A stretch of 64,000 nt of DNA from Brachionus manjavacas. Lineage: Eukaryota > Rotifera > Eurotatoria > Ploima > Brachionidae. Each line of letters starts with the position of its first letter. Within the stretch, counting starts at the first letter, position 1. Below the pieces are notes generated by a model. That model did not search any database and was not told the DNA's origin. It was given only the letters and a program-made list of their open reading frames with translations. Location: NCBI GenBank assembly GCA_019054805.1, contig JAHQIY010000006.1, positions 1,612,001 to 1,676,000 of the forward strand, given 5' to 3'. Below, one piece after another: positions 11,200 through 21,227 of the stretch. Made by a program: the position numbers and the translations under genes.

Positions 11200-12160
11200 T
11201 GTTAAACTCTGCAAATACAGCAGAAATAAAATTTCAATAATATCCTTGCGCGAATTCGAAAATATTCTGCACATTATTATTAATGGGGTAAAAAAGAAGG
11301 TCAAAAAAGTTAGTGTCAAATAGCTAGATCAAATTAACAAGTGTCAAAATCAATTAATGTCTAAATAGCTAATTATAAAAAAATTAAACTAGCTAAATAT
11401 ATTTATTTAAAAAAAAATAATTAAGAATATATAAGTTAATATAATATGAGCATACTGTTAACATAACGAATATTTAATTCGTAATAATACTCGTTATGTT
11501 AACATTTGAGGCTATGTTTGAGGCTAGATTTAATTCATTTGAGGCATTTGAACCAGTATACCAGCAGTTTATATTAGCGAGGATAAACTGCTGGTATACA
11601 GATGCAACGTCATTGTCCGGTGAACTATCAAAATAGAGAAGACAAAAAATAGAGAATATACAAAAGAGAGGAAAAAAATCATGCCCATTTAGAAAGTCAA
11701 CATTTCTACTTTCACTTTCACTATTAAACTAATTATTGGATAGATTTTTAATTAATGCTAAAAAATTAAAACATTATCGCTTAATTCGACAATTAGATTA
11801 ATTTTTATTTATTAAAAAAATTTATAATTTTTAATTTAGCTTATTCTAGAAAATTTTTTGGCTTAATTGATGCTTTTTTTTGCATAAATAAACATTGAAA
11901 TAACTGGAATATAGCTATTTTGAACTTAGCTAATTTGATTTAACAATTAAGTCTAAGAAAATAGCTAAAAATATATTTCGTTTTTTTGATCTAGCTAATT
12001 TAACACTTGCTATTTTGACATAGAGCCCAATTGATTCAATGGTGAATGTTGCATCGATGCTGCATTTAACTAATTTTAAACTCTTAGAAAAAAAAGTTTT
12101 CAATTTTTTATTATTTTTTATCATCTTTTGGTCTGAACTATTCAAAAACTAATTTTAAAA
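11200..12160. repeat. Dispersed repeat split by an inserted element
   Basis: The outer parts (11200-11284 and 12029-12160) together correspond to the continuous repeat at 7255-7480. The sequence in between is absent from that copy, which gives an empty-site comparison for the insertion at 11285-12028. Confidence 0.65.
11285..12028. mobile_element. Inverted-repeat element with TAGCTA word array and two hairpins
   Basis: The ends are imperfect inverted repeats (left GGGTAAAAAAGAAGGTCAAA; right, complemented, GGGCTCTATGTCAAAATAGC). Copies of a word close to GTCAAATTAGCTA occur on the left and, inverted, on the right. Two perfect stems sit inside: 14 bp at 11456-11469/11491-11504 (TGTTAACATAACGA) and 17 bp at 11556-11572/11583-11599 (GTATACCAGCAGTTTAT). 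No transposase is present (a 71-codon minus frame at the right end is low-complexity). A non-autonomous DNA transposon is inferred; no target duplication is clear. Confidence 0.6.
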
Positions 12161-12555
12161 ACAAATCTGTTAAGGAAAGAGTATGATGTTTACATAATAT
12201 TTATTGGGATTTTAATAATATAAAAAGGATCTACTATAAATAATAATAAAAAAGGTTATTAGATCATAAACTAATCACTCAATAGATAATTAGATCATTA
12301 AACTAGTTATTAGATAGATAATTAAAGAAGGACGTTAATAATGGCCCACTCTTTTTTAATAAAAACAACATCTTTTTTTTTAAACCAATTATCTTTTATT
12401 TATTTTTTATTCTTTTATAATAAAAAATATCTTATCTAATAAAGCATAGATAAAAATAATAAGAAATATATAATTTTAATAAAAAAACACAAAATTAATT
12501 AGAAATAATTTTTTTTAATAAAAAAATACTCAAAAAAGAAGATAATTAATTATTT

Positions 12556-13193
12556 CTAACATTTGTTTTTGCAATACCAATATCTTCTTTTAAGCATTGG
12601 AATGTTGCATTTTGGACAATTTTGTTGATCTACACTTTCTGATGATTGACTTTTGGCTTTTTGTTTTTTTGTAACTTGGAGAACAAGCTCATCATCGTTA
12701 GCATTTTCTCCTTGTTGTTTATTGTATGCATTAGCTGTTTCTGATTGTGGACCTCTTTTTTTATTGCGTTCAATTGGTAAATCCATTCCAATAGAGTCAA
12801 AGCTGCATAATTTAGATCGATAGGCACATGATATAACGTGAGAACAGTGAAGATATTTAAGCCAATATGAGTAGGAGCACATGCTAAATTTCCAATTTTC
12901 TTTATTTAAATTAACAATGTGTATGTTATCTAAAAATGAAATCATAATATCGAACGATTGCCATTCCTTTTGCTGCAACTCGTCCAGATATTGTTTACAG
13001 TCATCTTTGGTTAGTGTTTTTTTTTTACCATCTGGCATAAAAAGTTGATCATTGTATACGATTATTGCTTTATTTGTAGATAGATTTTTCCAGTTCCTCG
13101 TGATTTAATTGTTACTGGTTCTTGAAAGTCATCTTGGTCTGTTGTATCGTCTAACGTATCATCGTTATCCAGTCTTATTTCTTCACTAACCAT
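12556..13193 (-). pseudogene. SWIM zinc-finger transposase-derived ORF, frameshifted
   Basis: The minus strand starts ATG at 13193 (MVSEEIRLDNDDTLDD, acidic). It loses frame near 13080-13090 and resumes as a 160-codon frame ending at 12556. The second part contains a SWIM-like finger, CSYSYWLKYLHCSH, in which the second cysteine of the CxC pair is tyrosine. A Lys/Gln-rich linker with GMDLPIERNKKRG and a C-terminal CPKCN...CKNKC finger follow. The same IGxDLPI.NKKRGP block is at 39446-39770. SWIM fingers are typical of MULE transposases. The DDE core is absent, so this is an internally deleted derivative. Confidence 0.6.
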
Positions 13194-13204
13194 TCTTATT
13201 TATT

Positions 13205-13342
13205 TTTTTCCTTAATAGTAGCTAACCTTTTATTTATTTGTTTTCTGTACCGAGCTAGAGCTCCTTCAGAATAAGTTAAAAATTAAAAAAATAAAATAAA
13301 AATGAAATAAAATAAAAATTAAATTAAAGTTAATCAAATAAG

Positions 13343-13375
<33 letters not shown>

Positions 13376-14592
13376 AAAAAAAAATTAAAAAAAAAGTAAA
13401 TAAGCTAAATAAATGAAAATTAAGAATATATAAAATTGGAAAAGATTGTTACATGTGGCTCATGTTTAAATAGTTCAAGTTTCAGGAAAAAAGAAGAAAT
13501 AGTAAGGTAGCAATTACACAATGGAGTTGGGTAGTCAATATATCTTGATTCGAAACCTTCTTTGTATTCCTTCACCAGTCTTACAACCAATGGAATAGAA
13601 TGACTCAGTCCTGCCCCAACATATCTCTCACTCAATTCAAAAAGCCGATTCGAGACTGTTAGTAATTTTAGTTTATTAAAAGCCTCATGATGTACGATGT
13701 TGGAGGGAGTATCATATTTTAACTTAAGAATAGATCTGACTGCTGTATTCTGAATTGCTTGTAGTTTTTTGATATTATTTTCTGAAAATGAATTCAAGCA
13801 AGGAAAAGAATAGTCTAAAATTGATCCGACTAAAGATTTATATAGATTTCCTAGTGTGTTCTGATTAAGACCCCATTTTTTGTTTGACAATATCTTAATA
13901 ATATTTAGCCTTTTATTGCAGCGCTCTTTAATTTCATCTACCAGTATATTAAAGTTTAATTTAGAATCAAATTTAATACCAAGAAACTTGATTTCTTTTT
14001 GGCTCACTATTCTGTTTCCATAAATTTTTAAGTTAAGATTATCACTCTCTTTTTTGTACCTAGAAAAGACTAATGAACACGACTTTTCAACCGATATCTT
14101 CATTTTCCACTTAATAAGCCATTGTTCTAATTCGTTGAGGTATTTATTGATCTTATTTTCTAGGTTCCCTTTTTGTTATAAATGAAGAATGTAACTAGAT
14201 CATCTGCAAAAAGCAGAGAGTATTCATTATTTGTTTTGTTTCTTTTAGGGATGTCATTAATGTATATACTAAATAAAAGAGGACTAATTACTGAGCCTTG
14301 AGGAACACCTGCAGTTATTTGATATTCTTCGCTCAAATGGTCATTCACATTTACCTTAAATGTCCTAGAGTCTAAAAAGGATTTTATCCAGTTAGTCAAG
14401 TAATGAGGTGGATTTATTTTAATCAATTTAAAAAGTAAACCTTCATGCCAAACCCTATCAAAGGCTTTAGAAATATCAAAAAAAAGGCCGCAAACTCTTT
14501 TTTTTCTATTAAATGATTCCACAATTTTTTGAATTAAGAAGAAAAGATTATCTGCTGTTCGCCGGTGTTTCCTAAATCCAGATTGCTCCTGC
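13205..14592 (-). pseudogene. Jockey/CR1-like LINE, 5'-truncated
   Basis: Minus-strand reading starts abruptly at about 14592 with EQSGFRKHRRTADNLFF. It continues through FFDISKAFDRVWHEGLL, TAGVPQGSVISPLLFSIYIN and the FADD polymerase box (14160-14522). After a frame break it continues into the C-terminal half (14103-13420: FLGIKF, SLVGSILDYSF, LKLLTVSNRLFELS). A 3' UTR ends CTGAAGGAGCTCTAGCTCGG followed by an AAATA-type tail at about 13230-13205. Imperfect flanks AAGGTAGC / AAGGTTAGC may be target duplications. It is the best preserved copy of its family in the window; pieces related to it occur near 850-1260 and 61965-62195. Confidence 0.8.
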
Positions 14593-14979
14593 TACCTTAT
14601 GTTTACATCAGGATTTATATAGCATTATAAGAAATAATTGACAATCAAAAATTTGTGAGTAATAAATGATGTTCAATAATAAATTTAGATAATTTTTAAT
14701 AAAAAAGAAGCTCACTTATTAAAATAAGTATTAATTTATTAATTATTGTTTATATATTATATTGTTTGATTATTGATTAAAATGTATTTTTATTAGAAGA
14801 AAGGATTCTTAATATATTTGTTAATCATCAATTAAATTAGATGTTGTGTTTAATAAAAAAGAGTGGATTTTATTATTTTTAATAATATTTTTATTAATAA
14901 CGAAGGTATTAAAATTAATTGCTCATTAAAGAATGACCTTATGCTAATAAAAGACTATTGTATAATAAAAACTAATAGC

Positions 14980-15900
14980 AATTATCAGGAACAATCTTAA
15001 TAGAAAGATGCTGCAAGATGACTTGAATAAAATACTCGAATGGGCAGCTAAGTGGCGAATGGTCTTCAATTTTGATAAATGCAAGGTTATACGAGTAGAT
15101 GATAATAAAAAAAAGAGAAAAAAAATGATGATCAAGTCGAGTCATACAAGATGAGCGACCCAGTATCTGTAATTGTGCATATTCTTGATGAATCATTTTT
15201 GGAAAGAGATCTCGGAGTCCAAATGAAGTCTAATCTTAATGGGACGATCAATGTAGACTAGCAGCTATGAGGGGCAACACAGCACTTGCTACAATACACA
15301 AAATTTTTAAATCAATGAATTTCAAAATGCTCAGCTCATTGTACAAGGCTTATGTAAGACCATATTTGGAATATGCTGTACAAGTGTGGTGTCCTTACAA
15401 AAGCAAGGATATTAAGTATCTTGAAATGGTACAAAGGAGGGCTACGAAGTCAATACATCATCTCAGGCATAACACGTATGAGGAGAGATTAAGAAAATTA
15501 AGGCTGCAAAAAATGTTTGAGAGGAGAGAAAGAGGAGACATGATACAGATGTTTAAATTTGTCAGGGGCTACAATAAAGTAAAATGGTTACTTCCAAACA
15601 TGCCTGCTAACTCACTCACGCAGACTGGACCGGCTGGGTCCATTAAAGGTGGTCCACATCGTTTAAGCCAGCAACGAACAAATTGTAAGAAAAGAGAAAA
15701 AATTTTCACAAATAGAGTGGTGAAAGGATGGAACAAACTGCCAACACAAATTTGTGAATCTAGAACAGCTAATGGTTTTAGAAACAAGTTCGACAAAGCG
15801 CAAACAATATAAGCTTCTATAGCTAGGAGTTTACTGTCTCTAAGCTTCGTAAATGAACAAACGTGGGTCATTTACTATAGTTACTCTTTATTATTATTCT
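14980..15900 (+). pseudogene. CR1-like LINE 3' half
   Basis: The first part reads LQDDLNKILEWAAKWRMVFN, typical of the segment after the polymerase palm. After breaks, a 181-codon frame at 15267-15812 gives the C-terminal domain (YKAYVRPYLEYAVQVWCPY, MVQRRATKSIHHLR, FTNRVVKGWNKLP). It is followed by a UTR and a TTATTATTATTCTTATT tail near 15880. It is plus-strand, opposite to the LINE ending at 14592. Confidence 0.8.
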
Positions 15901-16191
15901 TATTCGTACAAAGTGGCAAAATTGTTTTTTATTTTAAGGAAAAAAATTGATTTTTTTCAAAATTTTTGAAAAACTCCTTTTTATTTTAAAGTTATACCGT
16001 TAGTAATTCTTATGTAAATATACATAAAATTTGATTTTGTTCATATATAAAGTTTTATCGAAGTAAAGCCTAATATTTTTATTTGAAGTTAACATTTTAT
16101 CTTGAACTTCAATTTGCGAGATTTATTGCGAATAGAAAATACTAAATTTACAAAAATATTCAAGCTCATTTAAAAAAAAATTATTTTTTAT
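15901..16191. other. AT-rich spacer, no feature seen
   Basis: Between the LINE tail and the stop codon of the second channel gene. A minus-strand poly(A) signal cannot be singled out among many A runs. Confidence 0.4.
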
Positions 16192-17649
16192 TTATTTTTT
16201 AGTAATTGAAAAATCGGAATTAATTTTTTGTTTGGAAAGCAACCATAATACAATTCTTAAGAAAAACTCAAAAATTTCTGCAATACTTAGCAGACTAATA
16301 CCAGCACAGAGTCCCAAGAACCCACCGATTTCAGCTACCAACTGCTCAACCGTTTTAGCCGGCTTTTCTTCAACATAAGTCATTGCAATATCATCATGAT
16401 AGATATTGACAACTAGAAAATTTTCTCTAAATTGCTTTAAACTGCTCACATTTTTGCTATTGCTAATATTAGATAAATTATTTAAAGTCTGATAAAAAAA
16501 ATCATTTGCAAAATCTGTCATTGATATTTTGAAGCCATACTCAACAATTTCACACTCTTGTGGACAAGAATCAAAACATTTTTGAAAAAATTCTGACTGT
16601 TCAAAAACCAAAGTGGCATTACCAATGCAATTTAGCTGTTCATTGGTGCACATGTCTGATTTTTGCATAGTTTTTCCATTCCAAAAGTCTGGATAATAGC
16701 ACCCACAGTTGTCTAAAATGTACTCATAATAGCATACCATAAGACACATTTTTTGATTATATATTTCAAGCAAAACTACTGTTCTCTTATAAATCCTTGA
16801 ATCAAACGAATCGTTGCTACTGGTGTTTCTTATACACCTACTATAAGGTGTTGGTAGCCTTCTAGTCATCTTTTGAGTGACAACAATGTCTGTTTCGTAA
16901 CCCAGAGCCACATTTAGATAGTCAAAATATGCGTACGGTAGGGTTGAAGAATTGTGAACAAAAATTTGAACTCCTTTTGGCGTAAATAAATCAATTTCTG
17001 GATTTTCATAGCCTCCAAATAAGACTAACTTTAAGCCTACAAAGACACCTGGAACCTTTGATTGTTTTGAATCGGCCTTACTTCCATTCAAAAATTTACC
17101 TGAATTGAATTGATAGCAATTTCCAAATTTCGGATTTGTTACTTTCACAAAACTGTCTTGGTGGCACTCAAAGTCACCGAATTTACAATCAATTAGTATG
17201 TCATTTAATTCATAGCCCACATTATCCAGCAATTCTTTGTATTCTATGACATTCTGCAATGATTCATGTTCCACATAGGCCATAAATTGAAGTATCGATT
17301 TGGTGTTAATGTTTTGAAATAGCAATGACTTTATTTGATTGATTCTTTTGGAAATGCTTTGGTAGTTTTTTAGCTTTAGTGGATTGAAAGGATTTTTACT
17401 GCAAAATGTGACAGTAGGGAATTGGATTGAGGGCAAACGATGTGTTTCTATTAGGGTAATCGATTCATAATTGAAAAAATACAAAAAACTTTTATTTAAA
17501 TTGTAAATGCAGTAGGCTGATGAAGCTAAAAGACTAATTATCCAAAGAGCTTTTATGAGCCAGTTTGTGTTGTTAGCTATTTTCGGCAATGCATGGCTTG
17601 TCGATACTTGTGCACAATCAAACATTATCTCAACTAGTTCTTTCTTCAT
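16192..17649 (-). CDS. DEG/ENaC-family channel subunit with variant HG motif
   Basis: Single exon, 485 residues, with the same architecture as the gene at 9213: TM1 about 33-55, FPTVTFCSKNPFN, cysteine-rich loop with CPQECEIVEYGF, then AEIGG and the filter GIS at 450-452 in TM2. The divergence from the 9213 protein is considerable, so it is an old paralogue. The N-terminal His-Gly pair that controls open probability in this superfamily reads His-Ala (H19-A20, STSHALPK). In vertebrate ENaC, substitution of that glycine reduces gating, so this subunit may have altered gating or act in heteromers; that is inference. The ATG at 17649 is the first in frame. Intact, with no frameshift. Confidence 0.92.
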   Translation of the reverse strand: MKKELVEIMFDCAQVSTSHALPKIANNTNWLIKALWIISLLASSAYCIYNLNKSFLYFFNYESITLIETHRLPSIQFPTVTFCSKNPFNPLKLKNYQSISKRINQIKSLLFQNINTKSILQFMAYVEHESLQNVIEYKELLDNVGYELNDILIDCKFGDFECHQDSFVKVTNPKFGNCYQFNSGKFLNGSKADSKQSKVPGVFVGLKLVLFGGYENPEIDLFTPKGVQIFVHNSSTLPYAYFDYLNVALGYETDIVVTQKMTRRLPTPYSRCIRNTSSNDSFDSRIYKRTVVLLEIYNQKMCLMVCYYEYILDNCGCYYPDFWNGKTMQKSDMCTNEQLNCIGNATLVFEQSEFFQKCFDSCPQECEIVEYGFKISMTDFANDFFYQTLNNLSNISNSKNVSSLKQFRENFLVVNIYHDDIAMTYVEEKPAKTVEQLVAEIGGFLGLCAGISLLSIAEIFEFFLRIVLWLLSKQKINSDFSITKK

Positions 17650-18284
17650 TTCTATCCAATTTCAAAAAAAAAAAATTTCTCTTTATTTTCAAAATTTAAA
17701 AAAAAATGAATTTTTTTTTCCCAATTTATATAATAAAACAACGAATTTAATTAAAAGTCAATCTTTTGGCTTGAATTCTAATCGAAATATTACGGAAAAT
17801 AAATTTCCTGTACTTACCGCTTATTTGCTGAGAATTTCTCTTTTGTTCAAATTGATTAAAATACTAAAAAAAGAACATTTATTAAATTAATATTTGATCC
17901 TTAAAGCTGGAATTTTTGTTTATCAAGGGTTTAAAAGTTTTTTTAAATTAAACTCAAATTAATTGGGTCCTACTAAAATACTGACCCCCATTTATTTTGC
18001 AAAGCAAAAATATTTTTAAAAGTTTTAATACATCATTTAGTTTTAATTTTTCTCTTTTTTTTGAAAATTAAACTACCGTAAACGCTTGCAGACTACTCCA
18101 GGGCTTAACCTCATTTTCCGGATTTATTCCACTGGAATAGTTCCCATCGACACCATGTTAAAACATTTTTTTTTAATTTTATGGAATTGTGATAGATTTT
18201 TTGATTTATTCTAAGATTAAAACCCAATATTGAGTTTTTTTCCTGGCTTATTTCTGAGTTTTTTTTTTTTTTTTTTCAAAAACT
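17650..18284. other. Intergenic; solitary MITE end at 17966
   Basis: At 17966 the sequence GGGTCCTACTAAAATACTGA, followed by about 90 bp, matches the left terminus of the MITE at 20714-21227. Its other end is missing. A slightly GC-richer stretch (18075-18155) has no open frame that I can use. A T-run lies at 18259-18276. Confidence 0.5.
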
Positions 18285-19093
18285 GGAATTAATTAGAAAA
18301 GAATAAAAAAAATATTTAATTTCGATATATTCCATATTTAAAAATGTAAATTGAGTTTTATTCCAGGATTCAAAGTGGAAAAAAAAATTTAAAAAAATTT
18401 AAAGTTTTAAAAAATTGGATTTACAAGTTTTGTTGTCTTATTATTTTTCCATTTTCGTCACGAGGGAGAGGTTTTCTTCCTTTTTTTTTTGGCAGCTTTT
18501 GAATCGTGATTGACGAAGAATTTGAGACATTTGGTTGATTTACATTTTGCTGATTATTTAGTTCTTTAAGAACATATCGACCATTTAATCGTGGTTGAGC
18601 TTCATTCGAAGTTACTGGAGTACCAATTTGATTGACATTTTCATCTGTTTCTGGTGTTTGAATATTTATTGGAGTTGAATTAGGTGGATTTTGATACGAT
18701 TGTATTTGACTTTGTTCTGGACTGGTTATTAATTGTTCAGGACTTGATTGATTTGCTTCAATTGATGTATTCTCTTCTAACACAAGCTCTCTAAGATTTA
18801 CATCAATTTCATCTACGTTGTCCAAACCTAAAATATCTTCTTCCTCTTCTAAATCATCTATATATGAATTAAAAATCAAATTGTTGTTGACTAAGTTTTT
18901 AAGAGTGCTATGTAAGTGTGATTGACCAGTTATACCACAAGAATCGAATGAATCAATTATTAAACTCTCATCAAAATCATCCCGTTGAAATTTTTTTTTC
19001 CACTTTGAATCCTGGAATAAAACTCAATTTACATTTTTAAATATGGAATATATCGAAATTAAATATTTTTTTTATTCTTTTCTAATTAATTCC
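18285..19093. mobile_element. 809-bp segment bounded by perfect 106-bp inverted repeats
   Basis: The left arm 18285-18390 and right arm 18988-19093 are exact reverse complements by eye, from GGAATTAATTAGAAAAGAAT inward to a nine-A run and TTT. Between them lies an open frame on the minus strand (next entry). The arm includes a splice-acceptor-like TTTTATTCCAG followed by coding sequence, so the outer codons of the ORF are themselves in the repeat. Flanks (AAAACT and TCTAAT) show no clear target duplication. It could be a recent transposon with long TIRs or an inverted local duplication. Confidence 0.8.
18421..19011 (-). CDS. Unrecognised acidic, basic-tailed protein inside an inverted-repeat element
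   Basis: From the acceptor TTTTATTCCAG (ending 19012) the minus strand is open for 196 codons: DSKWKKKFQRDDFDESLII, an acidic block (DDLEEEEDILGLDN), then an Asn/Gln/Pro/Ser-rich low-complexity middle. The basic tail is QKLPKKKGRKPLPRDENGK, which resembles an AT-hook-like DNA-binding element but lacks the RGRP core. An ATG at 18879 would give 152 residues if the upstream join is not used. No catalytic motif is seen and I do not recognise the family. Position inside the 106-bp repeats suggests a transposon-encoded or captured exon. Confidence 0.45.
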   Translation of the reverse strand, partial: DSKWKKKFQRDDFDESLIIDSFDSCGITGQSHLHSTLKNLVNNNLIFNSYIDDLEEEEDILGLDNVDEIDVNLRELVLEENTSIEANQSSPEQLITSPEQSQIQSYQNPPNSTPINIQTPETDENVNQIGTPVTSNEAQPRLNGRYVLKELNNQQNVNQPNVSNSSSITIQKLPKKKGRKPLPRDENGKIIRQQNL

Positions 19094-19155
19094 TCTAATT
19101 ACTAAAAACTAAACTACTCTAATTACTAAAATTTACTTAATTTCCATGTAATTAA

Positions 19156-19826
19156 ATTTTCATGTAAATAATTTTTATTTTTTTCAAAAAATTTGTCCGA
19201 AAATTAATTGCATGCTTAAAACTGTGTTAAAGTTTGAATTATTTTGCTGGTAATGAGAAAGAACCTTATTTAATGAGAACAAGTTAAAAAGTATCTTTTA
19301 ATCAAAAAAGTTTGATCATTTTAAAATAATTCATAAATTTTTAAATTAAACTCAAATTAACTCAACTAACTGAATTTTTTTATTTTTTTTTTTCAATAAA
19401 ATCTGATGAATATTTGTATTTTTTTTATAAAGTTTAAACTTAAAATAACAAATGATACACAATCACAGAATGCTTCAGACAACAAGTTAACAGTTTATGA
19501 ATTTTTAATTTATAAATTTTTAATTTTAAATCGAAGTCTTTCTTAAAACAACAAATTTTTTATCTGGAACAAATATTTTTCAACATTCTGAATTTTTTAA
19601 GTCCAACAAAAATAAATTCTATTAAAATTTGAAAATTGCTGTACAACTTAAAAATTGTTGACGTTTTTAAATACATAAATTTTTCATTTTAAGATTAAAT
19701 ATTTTCTTAAAAAAAAAAGTAAAAAAAATAACTAATTAATTATTAAACATACTAATTATTGGAAAACAATCATTAAACAATATAAAGTCTCCTACAATTT
19801 TCATTATTCAGCTTAATGTCAATAAA
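19156..19826 (+). repeat. Duplicated upstream flank of the DEG/ENaC gene
   Basis: Near-identical to 8553-9212, including the ATG-proximal segment CATTATTCAGCTTAATGTCA. Starts at TTTTCATGTAAATAA. Confidence 0.8.
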
Positions 19827-20204
19827 ATGAAAAGGAGAATCTCAGAGATAATTATTGCAAGAGTTGAGACCTCTAGTTGTCACGGAATACTCAATCTTGT
19901 AAGAGAGAAAAATTGGTTGATTAAAATTTTATGGGCCGTTTGCATAACTGCATCATTATCACTCTGTTTTTTTAATTTATCAAAGCTTTTTATCAGCTAT
20001 TTCAATTATGACGTACAGATTAAAATATCCAAAAATCGTGTCACATCAATAGAGTTTCCAACAGTAACATTTTGCAACAAAAATCCACTAAATTTTCAAA
20101 AATCAACCCTGGACTTGGAATTAATTAAAAGATTGCATAGAATAAAAAGGATTCTTTTCAGCGATAATTTGCATGAAATATATATTAGCTTTGTGGAAAT
20201 TTAA
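19827..20204 (+). pseudogene. Truncated DEG/ENaC copy (N-terminal 125 codons)
   Basis: Starts like the 9213 gene, with HG motif, TM1 and FPTVTFCNKNPLNF intact. It is almost identical for about 95 codons, then diverges sharply (LDLELIKRLHRIKRILF) and stops at TAA 20202-20204. The extracellular loop and TM2 are absent, so it cannot form a channel. AAGGTAAATG right at the stop resembles a splice donor. The abrupt change in identity suggests that the 5' part was homogenised by conversion, or that the duplication joined two paralogues. Confidence 0.85.
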
Positions 20205-20477
20205 GGTAAATGTACCGACTTTTCGAATACGAGTAGTTCCGAGAACACCGAACCTAGCAGTGAAGACACTGATACTGAAACATACGAAATGGCGCCACGA
20301 CAAACTCGCCCTATACCTCCTTCTGGATTGAATAAAACAGCAATCGTTCAACAGAATGTCAGGAATAGTCGCGGAAAAATTAGAGACTATCAATTAATGT
20401 TTCAAGGCCAGCACTTAAAGGAAGCAACCGAATACATTACTCAACTAGATACTGTTAAATGGACAAGAAGAGATTAA
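20205..20477 (+). other. Open frame of unknown origin fused behind the channel fragment
   Basis: After the TAA at 20202 the same frame stays open for 90 codons: an acidic, Ser/Thr-rich part (NTSSSENTEPSSEDTDTE), then MAPRQTRPIPPSGLN at 20289 and a helical segment ending TVKWTRRD. Base composition is less AT-rich than its surroundings. No known domain; a gag-like fragment is possible but unproven. Confidence 0.35.
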
Positions 20478-20713
20478 TCCTAGCCCTAACCCTGCTTTAA
20501 AAATATTTTGAAAAAAATTTAACAATTTCTCGAAAATTTTTAAAACCAGAAAAATTTTGAAAAATCTCTTTCAAAAAATAATCAAACCTCAAAGTTACTT
20601 AATTTTACAAAAAACTACTTTTAACTTGAGCCTTTGAAATATTTAAATTGAAGTTAAAAATACCTTTTTTTTCAACTTTAAAACTAGCTCTAAAAAAGTG
20701 AGTCTGCTGAAAC

Positions 20714-21227
20714 GGGCCCTACTAAAACACTGACCCTCTATTTTTTAAAGTTTTAATTTATCATTTAGCTTGATACAACTAATAGGAATAAATGAATGAT
20801 AGTTTTTATCGATAAATCAACGATTTTTTCTATCGGTTCCTTATCGATAGAATTAACCAATTGTGTGGTGACCTTATCGATAAGGCAAAATCGGTAACTT
20901 ATTGAAAAATTCTTGCAAAAAACGTTACTTGGGAAATAACGAATATATCATTTTATGATATCTCAAAAACTATACTTCCTGGAGAAAAACTAGGCACATT
21001 TTTAGTTAGCTCGTTAAATTCTTTTCAAGGAAATTGGAGGTCAGTAGGGGGTCAGGTTTTTAGAAATATAAAAATGTTCAATTTCCACAGAAAATATAAA
21101 TTTTGGAGAAAAACTAGTTTGATTTTCAGAAAAAAAAGTAAAATTCAAAACAAGTGAGTGAAAAACTTTTAAAAAATTAATATTATTGCTTAGCAAAAAA
21201 ATTAGAGGCCAGTGTTTTAGTAGGACC
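20714..21227. mobile_element. 514-bp MITE with 9-bp target duplication and TATCGATA cluster
   Basis: The left end GGGCCCTACTAAAACACTGA matches the complement of the right end GGTCCTACTAAAACACTGG. The nine bases outside each end (TGCTGAAAC at 20705-20713, TTCTGAAAC at 21228-21236) differ by one base. Inside (20813-20890) are three copies of a palindromic TTATCGATAA-type word. There is no open frame. A 9-bp duplication fits the MULE superfamily. Confidence 0.75.

Larger units (their letters stand above)
12170..14950 (-). mobile_element. Probable MULE-like element carrying a SWIM ORF, split by a LINE
   Basis: Both margins carry a related sequence in inverted orientation: CCCACTCTTTTTTAATAAAA near 12351 and, complemented, CCACTCTTTTTTATTAAA near 14845. 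The left margin has three copies of ATTAGATCAT or close variants (12260-12330). The SWIM-type relic at 12556-13193 lies inside, and the LINE at 13205-14592 lies between that relic and the right margin. Boundaries are approximate and no target duplication was found. Confidence 0.35.

Noticed and set aside
17555..17890. 111-codon plus-strand frame over the channel start
   Set aside because: Antisense to the DEG/ENaC N-terminus and then low-complexity AT DNA.
20485..20505. CCTAGCCCTAACCCTGC resembling telomeric repeat
   Set aside because: Only about two imperfect units; too short for an interstitial telomere tract.
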